Shown here: positions 20,040-30,400 of the stretch, in pieces
How the letters are laid out: every line of letters begins with the position of its first letter
Position numbering within the stretch: the first letter of the stretch is position 1
Assembly (NCBI RefSeq): GCF_023091745.1
Contig: NC_068912.1
Coordinates: 105,827,567 to 105,891,566, forward strand
Direction of reading: 5' to 3'
DNA from: Budorcas taxicolor
Taxonomy: Eukaryota > Chordata > Mammalia > Artiodactyla > Bovidae
DNA length: 64,000 bases
Position numbers and translations under genes: made by a program
The notes under the pieces: generated by a model
Told to the model about the DNA's origin: nothing
Databases searched by the model: none
Seen by the model: the letters and a program-made list of their open reading frames with translations, nothing else

Positions 20040-21155
20040 ACATATGAAGATATTCAACATCACCTATTAGGCAATTATAAATTAAAACAGCAGTGAGTTA
20101 CCACTACACACCTATTCAGTTCAGTCCAGTTGCTCAGTCGTGTCCGACTCTTTACGACCCCATGAATCACAGCACGCCAGGCCTCCCTGTCCATCACCAA
20201 CTCCCGGAGTTCACTCAGACTCACGTCCATCGAGTCAGTGATGCCATCCAGCCATCTCATCCTCTGTCAACCCCTTCTCCTCCTGCCCCCAATCCCTCCC
20301 TATTAAAATGGCCTAAATCCCAAAACACTGACACCACCAAATGCTGGCAAGGATGTAGAGCAATAGGAACTCACTCATTTCTGGTAGGAGTGCAAATGGT
20401 TCAGCTACTTTGGAAGACACCTGACAGTTTCTTATAAAACTAAATATACACTTATCATATGATTCAACAACCATGTTCCTCGGTAATTACTCAAAGGAAT
20501 TAGAAATTATGTCTACACAAAAACCTGCACACAGATGTTTATAGCAACTTTATTTATAATTGCCAAAACTTGGAAGCAATCAAGACGTCCTTCAGTAAGT
20601 GAATAGATTAAAATAAATTATGTACATTCAGACACTGAAATATTATCCAGCACTAAAAAGAAATGAGATATTAAGCCATGAAAAGACAAAAGTGCATATT
20701 ACTAAGTGAAAGCAGTCAATCTGAAAAAGGCCACAAACTGTATGACTCTAGGTATATGACATTCTGGAAAAGCCCAAACTATGGAGACAGTGGGGAAGAA
20801 AAAAATCAGTAGCTTCCAGGAGTTATGGGGGAGCAAGGGATGGAGAGGCAGAGCACAGAGGATTTTCAAGATGTGAAACTACTCTGTATGATACTATAAT
20901 GATGACTACATGGCATTGTACCTTTGCTAAGACCCACAGATTACAAAACACCAAAATGAAACTTAATGTAAATTATGGATTTTGGATGTTGTGATCTATT
21001 GCTATGGATTCATGGTAACAAATGTACTCCTCTGGTGCAGAATGTCAAAAGTGGAGGAGGCCAAGTGAGGGACAGAGGTGTATGGGAACTCTAAACTTTC
21101 TGATCAATTTCGTTGTGAACCTAAAACTGCTTTTAAAAATATAATCAACTAATTT
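20040..21155 (+). mobile_element. Old L1 3' region, interrupted by a Bov-B tail
   Basis: Typical L1 ORF2 end and 3' UTR phrases occur in order: ccaaatgctggcaaggatg, ggtaggagtgcaaatgg, cactcatcatatgattc-like text, tttatagcaactttattta, gaatagattaaaataaatt. Stops are dense. The Bov-B piece at 20117-20298 splits it. Confidence 0.8.
20117..20298 (-). mobile_element. Bov-B LINE 3' tail inside L1
   Basis: About 180 bp of the Bov-B 3' end are present, with flanking CCTATT (20111-20116 and 20299-20304) as a short duplication of the L1 target. Confidence 0.88.
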
Positions 21156-21399
21156 TTTTTTAAAAAAAGTCTTTACCACAGAAATTTTCAGAGCCCTTTC
21201 TACTTGGATATTTATATTCTAGGTGTGCAAGAGCTGACATGACATGCAGTCTTTCCCAAGCTGATTTCAGGTTTTGTGCTGCACCTGTTAGCACCTCACG
21301 TGCCTCATGAGATGCTGTTCTGAGCGGCTTCATCTTTCCCACCCCTAATAACTTGGCCCTTGTTCAGCTCTGGTCCCCTAGATCTGGTCTTGTTTCTCA

Positions 21400-22345
21400 A
21401 ACACGTTGTCAGCAAGGCAAGAGTGAGCTGCCTGAATCTCTGATCTGACCGTGTCACTCAACTGTTTACCACAGTTTAGGCTAAACTCATTCCTGGGCTG
21501 TAGGAAGCCCCCCATGATCTGGTCCAAACCCAGCTAGGTCCCACCTCTCATGACACCTTGACTAATATCAGACCTTAGAAACATGGAACTGCCTGTGCTT
21601 CTTGGAATGTTCTGTGCTCTTGCAGGTCTCTTTGATCACATGGTACAGTCTGCCTGGACTATTCTCCCCACCTCCACACCACTCGCTGGTTAACTCCTAA
21701 CTTGCCCCTGGGACTCAGCTCAGGTGCTCTGTCCTTAGGAAGGTTTCCCCAAACTTCCTAGCTCCCATGAAGCATGTCTAAGAGATTCTAAGTCTGTTGC
21801 CCCATGATTCTGTGAGCGTCTTAAGAGCAAGGACTATGATTCATTTTTTTTCTCTTCAAAATGTTTTTTCTTCTCTCTTCAAATTCTAAAAGCTGATGGA
21901 CCTTAAGGCTTAGTCCTCTTCTCTTCATGCTTTCTCCTTAGACGACTTCACCCAGTCTCGTGGCTTTACACACCCTGATGATTCTCAAACCAATACCTCC
22001 ACCAAATCATTTTCAATGCAGACGTCAACCTTTGCTCTGCTCTTTTTACAGATCTCCACCAACTGCCTCCTGTTTCAGGTCTCAGTTGAAATGTAGCCTC
22101 CTTCTGACTGCTCCACCCAAATGGTCCCACACCCACCCTCTCCCCTAATCTTGTCTTACCTTGTATTATTACCACCTGAAATCAAATCATTCATTTACTT
22201 GTTTATTGGCCATCTCTCCTACCACACTATCCTATGAGATCAGGGAGTTTTGATTCACTGTTTTCTTCCAGAGCCTAAGATAGTGCTGGGCACATTGAAA
22301 GCTTTCTTTAAACACTTGTTGAATGAATTGACATAGGCCTGGCAC
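21400..22345 (+). mobile_element. L2 LINE fragments
   Basis: Successive L2 landmarks are visible: cccccatgatctgg, ctgcctggactattctcccc, tcctaacttgcccctgggac, the tgtctaagagattc region, and at the end gtgctgggcacattgaaagc with tgttgaatgaattg. It is ancient and non-coding. Confidence 0.7.
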
Positions 22346-22399
22346 GTAGTATTTGCTAATATTTGAGAGCAAAGTACCCTGTGTGCTAAACATACCACA

Positions 22400-22570
22400 G
22401 GAATCGCTTCATTTTACACAAGCCCCATTTTACACTGATACACAAGGGTTTAGTATCAGCTTTACACTGATACACAGGGCTTTAGTAGCCAGGTCACAGA
22501 GCAAGAAGGGATATGAACACTGGCAGCCTGGCTCAGAGCTTTCTGAGCCATTGTGCTATCCTCTCACACC
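22400..22570 (-). mobile_element. MIR SINE
   Basis: On plus it reads cattttacactgatacac, ccaggtcacagagcaagaag and tgagccattgtgctatcc, a reverse MIR core. Confidence 0.65.
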
Positions 22571-22795
22571 CGGAAGTATTCAAAAGGTGTACTCGAAGGA
22601 AGGAGAAGGGGCGGGGTCTCAGTTTTTCTACTGTGGGGGGTACTTCTAGTACCGATGAGTTCCGATGGTCCAGGACTCCAGCTGGTACGGACATCCAGAG
22701 TCCACTCCCTCACAACTCTAGATGCCACTGGAAAAAGGCCACCTTTCTGACTGCCTGAGTCTTGACCTGGCCCTTGGGTATGCTCCCTAAGCTGT

Positions 22796-22990
22796 TCTTT
22801 TTTAATTAAAATACAGTTGATTTACAATGTTGTGCCAATCTCTGCTGTACAGAAAAGTGACTCAGTTATACACACACACACATATATATATATTTACATT
22901 CTTTTCTAAATATTCTTTTTCATTCTGGTTTATCCCAGGATACTGGCTATAGTTTCCTATGCTATAGTAGGACCTTGTTTATCCATTCTA
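22796..22990 (-). mobile_element. Ruminant L1 3'-end fragment
   Basis: On plus it reads aatacagttgatttacaatg, ctgctgtacagaaaagtgac and ctatgctatagtaggacc, the reverse complement of a common artiodactyl L1 tail. It contains a short CA/TA repeat at 22870-22893 and lies just past the SMAP2 3' end. Confidence 0.8.
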
Positions 22991-23119
22991 AATGTAATCA
23001 TGTTTTAAAATGCAGAAAGTGAGGGAATTGCCCCTGGAAAGCAGAAGAGCTTGGCAGAACTCACCCTCCTCCATGAGTGACACACAGTGAGAGCGAGTGA
23101 GCGGTGCTTCCCTGCAACA

Positions 23120-23125
23120 TTTATT
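23120..23125 (-). terminator. SMAP2: SMAP2 polyadenylation signal AATAAA
   Basis: The plus strand shows TTTATT, that is AATAAA in the SMAP2 sense, about 1.2 kb after the stop codon. It is the most distal candidate before the downstream L1 tail. Confidence 0.6.
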
Positions 23126-23787
23126 AAGGAATTTGCACATACACAGGAGAAAGGCAACCAGGAGTTGTGGTTCCCACAGGTGAAATCTTTTAAGCAACGT
23201 TTTCTTGTTTTAGTTTTCAAATGGGGCGAACGATGACTGAGAGGAAGGCTGCCAGGCACCCTGCCTCATACACCTGGACAGACGGGGGCGCAGGGCAGCC
23301 TGGACATACCAATATGAAACAGCAACTGGCAGGTCGGAGAGGGGAAAGGAGGAAGGGAGCTACCAATGAGATTGTAAATTTTTTTTTTAACTAAAGAAAA
23401 ACTGGCAACAGTTTTGGGCTGTTGATAAATTAACTCCTCTCTGTTGTAAACCTAAAACTAAAAAACAAAAACACTCAGCACAGACGGGGAAAGAGTGGGA
23501 GGTGGAATCCACGCACACACACAAGCAGTACACACGTTAAGCTCTGCATTCCCACCGGAGGGGCTGGTCCTCCAGCCACAAAGGCAGATCCTACCGGATG
23601 AAGTCAGGGAACAGGGTGTGTGTCTTTGTGTGGGACCTTTGAAGAGTCTTTGGTGCTAAGAAAGGCTGACCGAAGCAGCAAGTCCTGAAGTCTCAGATCC
23701 AGCAAACAATTCAGCATGAAGTAGAGTCATATTTCGCTCATCCTCGCCCCAGGGCTGGGGCCAAACTGCTCTAAGACTCAAGGAGCA

Positions 23788-23793
23788 TTTAAT
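23788..23793 (-). terminator. SMAP2: Possible proximal SMAP2 polyadenylation signal ATTAAA
   Basis: The plus strand shows TTTAAT. The signal is the commonest AATAAA variant and would give a 3' UTR of about 0.55 kb. Confidence 0.3.
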
Positions 23794-23879
23794 TCGATTT
23801 TAGTACTTCCTTAATTTCCATAAATCAGGGGAGCATGATGCCCCCTTTCTCACCCCCAAAACTTAAACCTATGGAAATA

Positions 23880-23914
23880 CTGGGTTGGCCAAAACGTCCT
23901 TTTGGTTAACCCAA
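23880..23914. mobile_element. 35-bp mariner-like palindromic remnant in the SMAP2 3' UTR
   Basis: CTGGGTTGGCCAAAACG faces ccttttggttaacccaa across a 1-bp centre, with TA on both sides (23878-23879 and 23915-23916). The TIR resembles the TTGGGTTGGCCAAAA terminus of ruminant mariner MITEs. Confidence 0.7.
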
Positions 23915-24325
23915 TAACTCATCAACACATACAGAAGGACCTCTAATCTCTCCCCTCTTTGCCTAAAATACACCCCCTACAGACCTTTCTGAGTCTGACA
24001 GGAAGTTTCAGCTTGTGGGAAAGGTGCTCAAAGGTGTGCACATCTATCCTGCAGTCTAAGTGCCTTCTGCCAACAGTTCCTAAGGTGCGGCTGCCAGGAG
24101 AGAACCCGGGCTGAGGCTGGGGAGGGAATCAGGACAGCTGGGGGACAGGTACGACAGAAAGCAACAGAGAGGTCTGCAGGTTTGGGATGCGGTTGGGCTA
24201 GGCAGGATGCCAAGTCCTAAGTGACCGACGTCTAAACCAGAGAAGTAGGAGAGGGGGATGGGGAAAGAGGAAACACAAGGAGAGGGGGCGACGGGGAGAG
24301 TGGTAGTCATCCAGGTGTGCTGTGC

Positions 24326-24451
24326 CTATTTCCACATCTGAGGGCTGAGCGTCTGATTTGCTGCCTGTCCGGTCCCGCCGTTCATGGACTGTCCATAGCT
24401 CAGCATGCCGTTGGTGCCGCAGAAGTTCATCCCGGCCATCTGCTGGGTCAT
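24326..24451 (-). CDS. SMAP2: SMAP2 coding exon 10 (C-terminus and stop)
   Basis: It starts right after the acceptor ctcttttag with [10 protein letters not shown] and ends [10 protein letters not shown] followed by TAG (24328-24326). It gives 41 residues (389-429) within the region reported to bind the clathrin adaptor CALM. A cysteine occupies the position after NF where I recall an aromatic residue in human; this is from memory. Confidence 0.96.
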   Translation of the reverse strand: MTQQMAGMNFCGTNGMLSYGQSMNGGTGQAANQTLSPQMWK

Positions 24452-27400
24452 CTAAAAGAGAGAGAGGAGGCTTTCAGACAGGCTGTGGGCACGGGGCCAA
24501 TTAGAGCAAAGGGCGGGAAGAAGTCCTTCCGCCTGTGGGGAGAGGAGAGTGAGACAAAGGGAAGCTCTGTCATGAGCAGAACTGCCCTGAACCTGCACAG
24601 ATCATTCCGGGGACACCAGACCACAACGATGGAGGCCTCTGCAGAAGGGAGATGCTGTCGGAGACTAATGCTCAGGGAGGGGAAGGGGGAATCCTGGAGT
24701 GAGCTGACATAAAAGTGGCACAGGAGGTTATTCTGTTTCCCTTCCACTCTCATTCTGAAAAGGAGCCTATTGTGAACCGGCTGAAGCCAACCCTGAGAGT
24801 ATAAAGAGAAGCCCCCAGCCAGCCAGAACTCCTGTCTTTCCTCCAGCAAAGAGTGTCAGGGGAAGTGCTGTGCATGCTCGAGTAGAAAGAAGACAATGAA
24901 AAGGAAACTGGACTTTTCAGAAAGAACAAAGGCAGGCAAAAAAAAAAAAAGACCAACATGTCTTCACTGTATGAGAAAGGAAGCTGCTGGGAGAAAAGGG
25001 TTGGTGGCATCAGGCCTGGGTGGGGTTGAAGCCCCTTTAGGAATCTGATTAAAAGACTGGCTCCTGGCAGTGAACAGACGAAACTATTTATCAAAGAAAA
25101 ATGCCTTAAATTTCCCAAGTCTGGTACATTTTCTGGTACATTTCTTTTAGGAGAAAGGCTAACTTTTTTTTCTTCCACCAACTTTTAAAGCAAATTTCAA
25201 ATTTACAGAAAGGTTGAAAGATGATTAGGGTAATGACACCCATATATCTTTCCTTAAATTCAACAATTGGTAACACTTTTGCTTTATTTTATCTTTGATA
25301 TATACATATGTATCAGCTTTAAAAAATCTTTGATAGACATTGAAAATTGCAAATATTGTGACGTTTCACCTCTTAATAAGTCAGGAGGCATCTCATAAGA
25401 AGCTTCCCAGGTGGTGCGAGTGGTATAAAACCAGCCTGTCAATGCAGGAGACGAAGATCCCCTGGACAAGGGAATGGCAATCCACTCCAATATCCTTGCC
25501 TAGGAAATCCCATGGACAGAGGAGCCTGGCGGGCTACAGTCCATGGGGCCGCACAAAGTCGGACTCTTAGGTCTCATATGAATGAAGACTTTCCTAGAAT
25601 CACAATACAATGAACATGTTCAAGATGTTTCACATGAATACTATATTCTAATATATATTACGTTTCATTTTTCATCTCTTTAGCCTCCTTTAACCTAAAG
25701 GAGTTTCCCTGCCATTTTTTCCTAACACCATTTGAAGAGTCTAGGCCAGTTATTTTAGAGAAAATCCTTTAATTTAGATTTATCTCATGTATTCTTACGA
25801 TTGGATCCAAGTTAAATATTTTTGGCAAAAATTCTAATATATATATTTTTTGATGTGGACTACTTTTGAAGTCTATTGAATTTGTTACAATACTGCTTTT
25901 ATGTTTTGGTTTTTTGGCTGTGAGGCATGTGAAATCTTAGCTTCCCCGACTAGGGATCAAACCCACACCCCTTGCATTGGAAAGTGAAATTTTAACCACT
26001 GGACCACCAGGGAAGGCCCCCCCAAATTTTATGTAAGTAATATTATATCCTTCTTAGTATAAGATATCAAGAAATGCATAATGCTAACGTGCCCCACTGT
26101 TGATAATTTTACGTTTGATCACTTATCTAAGGTTGTATCCATCATGTTCTTTCATTGTAATTAATAAGTAATCTGAAGGGTATTTCTTTGCAAATATGTG
26201 AATACCTTGTTCTTTCTATAATTATTAGCTGTCATTCTTCTGCAAAGAAGGCTTTCTCTCCCTCTATCCCACACCCATTTTTAAAAAAATATGGACTCAT
26301 GGATTTTTTTTTCTTATCATACAAAGCCTAAAAGTTTACTGGGATATGTTCGAGGTGACCATTCTGAGTCAGTTCTTCCAGATACACACGCAGTAGTTTC
26401 TTTCAACGTTATATTCAAGTCCTTTGTTTCTAGGAAACATTCTTATGTTAAGTTTTAAATATATTAATCCTGTTCCACTATTTTATCTTTCTTCTTTGTG
26501 TGGGTGCTAAGTGTCTTCAGTCGTGTCCGAATCTTTGTGGCCCTGTGGATGGTAGTCCGCCAGGCTCCTCTGTCCATGGCGGTCTTCAGGCGAGAACACT
26601 GGAGTGGGCTGCCACGCCCTCCCCCGGGGACCTTCCCGGGCATGAGAGGCCCTGCATTGGCACAGGCTCCTTAGCACTAGTGCCACCTTTGGGGGTCGCC
26701 AAACACGTATTTATGTTAGATCTTCTTTGCCTAAGGTCTTTTTTTTCTGATTCTTTTTAGTGCTCTCTATATTTAGTTTCCTTTCTCTGAGCTATTTCAC
26801 ACCTTTCCTCTATGCCAAATATATTTTCAGTTGAATCTATTCTCCTCTGACTAACTTGTAATTCAGTCTATTTTTAAGATAATTGTGTTGTTTCTCAATT
26901 TGTTTCCTGAGTTCAGGAAACTTTCATTTCACAACTTCCAGGTATTTGTCCATTTGGGTTCTAAGTTTCTCACTTTTTGATTCAAGCTGTTTCATCTTAC
27001 CTGCAAGTGTTTGTTAGAGGACATATAATTCAGGATTGTGTAACAGTTTTCTTCTATTTTGTGACTGGTTTTGGAGAAAGAATTTTCATTCCTCAAAATG
27101 TTTAGACTTCATTTTTTAGTTTCTTCTCATAATAGTTTTGCATAAGTGTCACTTGCTACTTTCTGTTTATTTTTTGTGTGTATGCCTGTTCAATCGTGTC
27201 TGGCTCTTTGTGACCCCATGAACTGCAGCCCCTCAGGCTCCCCTGTCCATGGAATTTTCCCGGCAAGAATACTGGAGTAGGTTGCCATTTCCTCCTCCAG
27301 GGTATCTTCTCCACCCAGGGATAAACCCCTCATCTCTTGCATCTCCTGCACTGGCAGGCGGATTCTTTGTAGTACCTTATTTTTCTGAATCAGCAATAAC

Positions 27401-30400
27401 ACACACAGATGAAAGGATCTGAGGAGACTTATTAAATTTCTTAGCTCAAGAGCACCCTCTTCCGTTAGTAAAGTGAAATGACTATTTGGTGGGGAGGAGA
27501 ATAGTAGATCTGATTTTGTCATTCTCAATTTTTACTTCTTCACCACAAGGTCTCCTAAGGGCACCCCCTCATTCTAAGTCATCCTCATCTCTCCTAGAAA
27601 CAATGCTCTGCCAAAGCTACCCCCTATAGTCCTATCTATTTTGAGTCCTTTGCTTTTGATTCTCCAAGTAACCAGAGTTATACTGCACCAGATCTCAGAA
27701 CACTTCTCAGCACGTCTCTCATCAGGGCAGGGCTTTCTCTTTCTTGGGCATGTTTTATCTATGCCCTGTCACCTCTAGCCCCCCGCTCCTTCTCCTCTTT
27801 TCACATGGCCTCTCTGTGGTGCTGGCTCTGCTTGATTTCGGTGTTTTTAAAAAGCTGTTTATTGTCGGCTGTGCTGGGTCTCTGGTGCTGTGAGGGCTCT
27901 TCTCTAGTTGTGAGCAGGCGCTACTCCAGTTGCAGCGTGCAGGCTTCCCACTGCTGAGGCTTCTCTTGTTGCGGAGCACAGACTCCAGAGTGCACAGGCC
28001 TCAGTACTTGTGGCACTCAGGCTCAGTAGCTGCAGTTCCTGGGCTTCAGAGCTCAGGCTCAACAGTTGTGGTACGTGGGCTCAGCTGCTCCTCGGGATGT
28101 GAGATCTTCCTGGACCAGGGATTGAATCTGTGTCTCTTGCCTTGGCAGGCGAATTCTTTACCACTGTAGCCACCAGGGAAGCCCTGGATTTCGGTGTTAT
28201 AACCGTGTAATTTGAGGTTTGTGGTATTCTATTAGGTGCAATAGTCACTGCTTATGGGTGCTTTTATTGGCACCTCTTGTTTATCTGGACAAGTTGTTTT
28301 GTTTTGATGAATGTGTAGAGAGTTTTAGAATCAGGCAATTACCCTTATTCTACAGGAACCCAAAATACCTCAGAAAGTCTGAGGTTAGATAGATCTTCTG
28401 TTAAAACAAATAAATAAACGAAGCAAATTCAAGAATGTCTCTGGCGATATCTCATTTACACTGTAAGGATTCAAAGGATAAGGGGCAGACACTAAGTGAG
28501 ACGGCCTTGAGGAAGGCTCAGAACTCTTGTCCTGAGTGAAATGGAGCAGCTTACCTGAGTTAGGTTCCACTGCAGCTGCTGAGCTGGCTGAACCCCATAC
28601 ATAGTCTGGGGCATAGCTGCCATGCCTGCCATGTAGCCGGCCTGCTGGGTGGTCATCATTCCGTTTGGCACACCCATCATGGAGGCCTGCATGCCCCCCA
28701 TATAGCCTGCAGGCATGGCCATTGGGGCAACCATCCCAGAAGCTCCTGGCTGAGCTACCATGCCTACTGGTGGGGGCATCATGCTCCCCATTAGGCTGTT
28801 AGCAGGTGCAACCCCAGGGAAGCTGGGGTAGGCAGCGGGATACGCCATCTGAGCAGGAGCCATGAACACTGCTGCCGAGAGAACAGACACACAGATTCGT
28901 GAAAGAGGAATGCACACAAGGCCAATCCAACGCTCGCTGGCTGCCCCTTCCAGCTAAGATTCCTCAGACAGATCCTCTGGCTTCTAGCGGGCTGCAGACC
29001 CAGGCACTTCCCCTTTAGGGTCCAGATCCAGACCCCGAGTCAGGCTTCACAGAGGCCAGACCCCACAGAAGCATGGCTCTGAGTTACATTAATATCTATC
29101 TCCTGATAGTGGCTTCATAAGAAATGTCATGCTCAGGCTTGTTTGGAGTATGATGTCAGGGCCCCCAGAGAAACTGCCCCTGGCACAACAAATAATTCCT
29201 GCATGGAAGGCCTCCCGTTTCTACCTGGCACACTGCCATGACCCCTGTGAACTCTACCTTGGGTGGGCATCTGAGGCGTCTGGGATCCATACAGTGACAG
29301 GATGGAGTCTTTAGACAGCTGCTTCTTGCTTGTTTCTTCTGATTTGCTCCCTGGCTCTGGAAACAGGTTCAGGTTTTCCGGAACTGAGCCAGCACTCCCT
29401 GGGGTTGGCATGGAACCTACAACCTTAGGACAAAGGGCAGGGAGGAATTGGAATGGTCCTCCTGGGGTTCTCTGTAAAGGACCTCCCTCATCTCTCAGGT
29501 GCTTCTAACATTTGCCATGAGAAAACGTGGCTCGAGTTAGTAGCTTCCTGAAACTTTTACCATAAAAACATCTGGAAACACCTAATAGTTAAGCTCTGGT
29601 ACAATTCTTTGCTCTTTAGCAAAATGATGTGATTTGGTGAAAAACTAACAAATTAAAATGACCTACAAATGATGCAGCCAGAGAGAACTAAGATCCCAGT
29701 ACCACTGTTTACTGGTTGTGTAACAAGAGGCTAGTCATGTAACTTTTCTGAACTCTTTCCTCATTTGGAAGACCCATCTTGCAGGATTGTGGTGAATATT
29801 TCAAATCATAAGGGAAATATACAAAATGATACACAAAATCACCCAGCACTGCCTGGTGTACACAGCAGGCATTCCACAAATGGGAGTCACTGACGGTCTC
29901 AAGCCTTTCCTATTTACAAACTCTCTGGCAATAACTCAGGCTGAGGAGCTGACTTATAGGATTAGCCTTTACAAACTGACACATCTTCAACAGAAGTTCA
30001 CATAAAGGGCCCAATCTTTGGGGGCAAGAGACAAAATGGAATGAATAGGCTGTAACAGAGATGACAGGGTTAAGGGAAGAATCAAGAAAACCAAAGTCAA
30101 TTCCACCAAGAATGCATGACTTGACTCCAGGATTAAGTTATCAAAAGCACCCTTTACAGAATGCTCTTTCCTCCTGAGTCACCCATAAGACTCACCTTTC
30201 TGGAAACCGAAGAAGAGGGAGATGAAACAGAGGCCAGAAGATCTAAATCCTTCTCTAGGGTATTACTGGCCTTACCATTTGTAATGGAGCAGGATACAGG
30301 AGCATCTGGAAAGAGAGGCCAAAGTTAAAATGTAGCCCTGCTTATTAAGCCCATTCCTTTCTTCTCTTCCAGACACAAAGTAGAGAAGCCCCACATGCCC

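Larger units (their letters stand above)
23100..24325 (-). other. SMAP2: SMAP2 3' untranslated region
   Basis: This region follows the SMAP2 stop codon. The lower border is inferred from an AATAAA on the minus strand (23120-23125) with cleavage expected 10-30 nt beyond it. It contains a second possible signal (ATTAAA, 23788-23793) and a small mariner-like palindrome (23880-23914). It is otherwise free of young SINEs, as expected of a conserved UTR. Confidence 0.7.
25190..26260 (-). mobile_element. Old L1ME-type 3' region, interrupted by SINEs
   Basis: Pieces at about 25190-25400, 25572-25900 and 26023-26260 match in order the reverse of an L1ME-type 3' end (acagaaaggttgaaag, ttggatccaagttaaat, gatcacttatctaagg, ctttcattgtaattaataag). 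The same family seems to occupy 0.8-2.8 kb. Confidence 0.6.
24452..28554. other. SMAP2: SMAP2 intron 9
   Basis: It is a 4.1-kb intron holding an old L1 on minus, one plus Bov-tA, two minus Bov-tA, and two CHR SINEs (listed separately). 24452-25190 and 26700-27178 contain no feature I can name. Confidence 0.85.
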
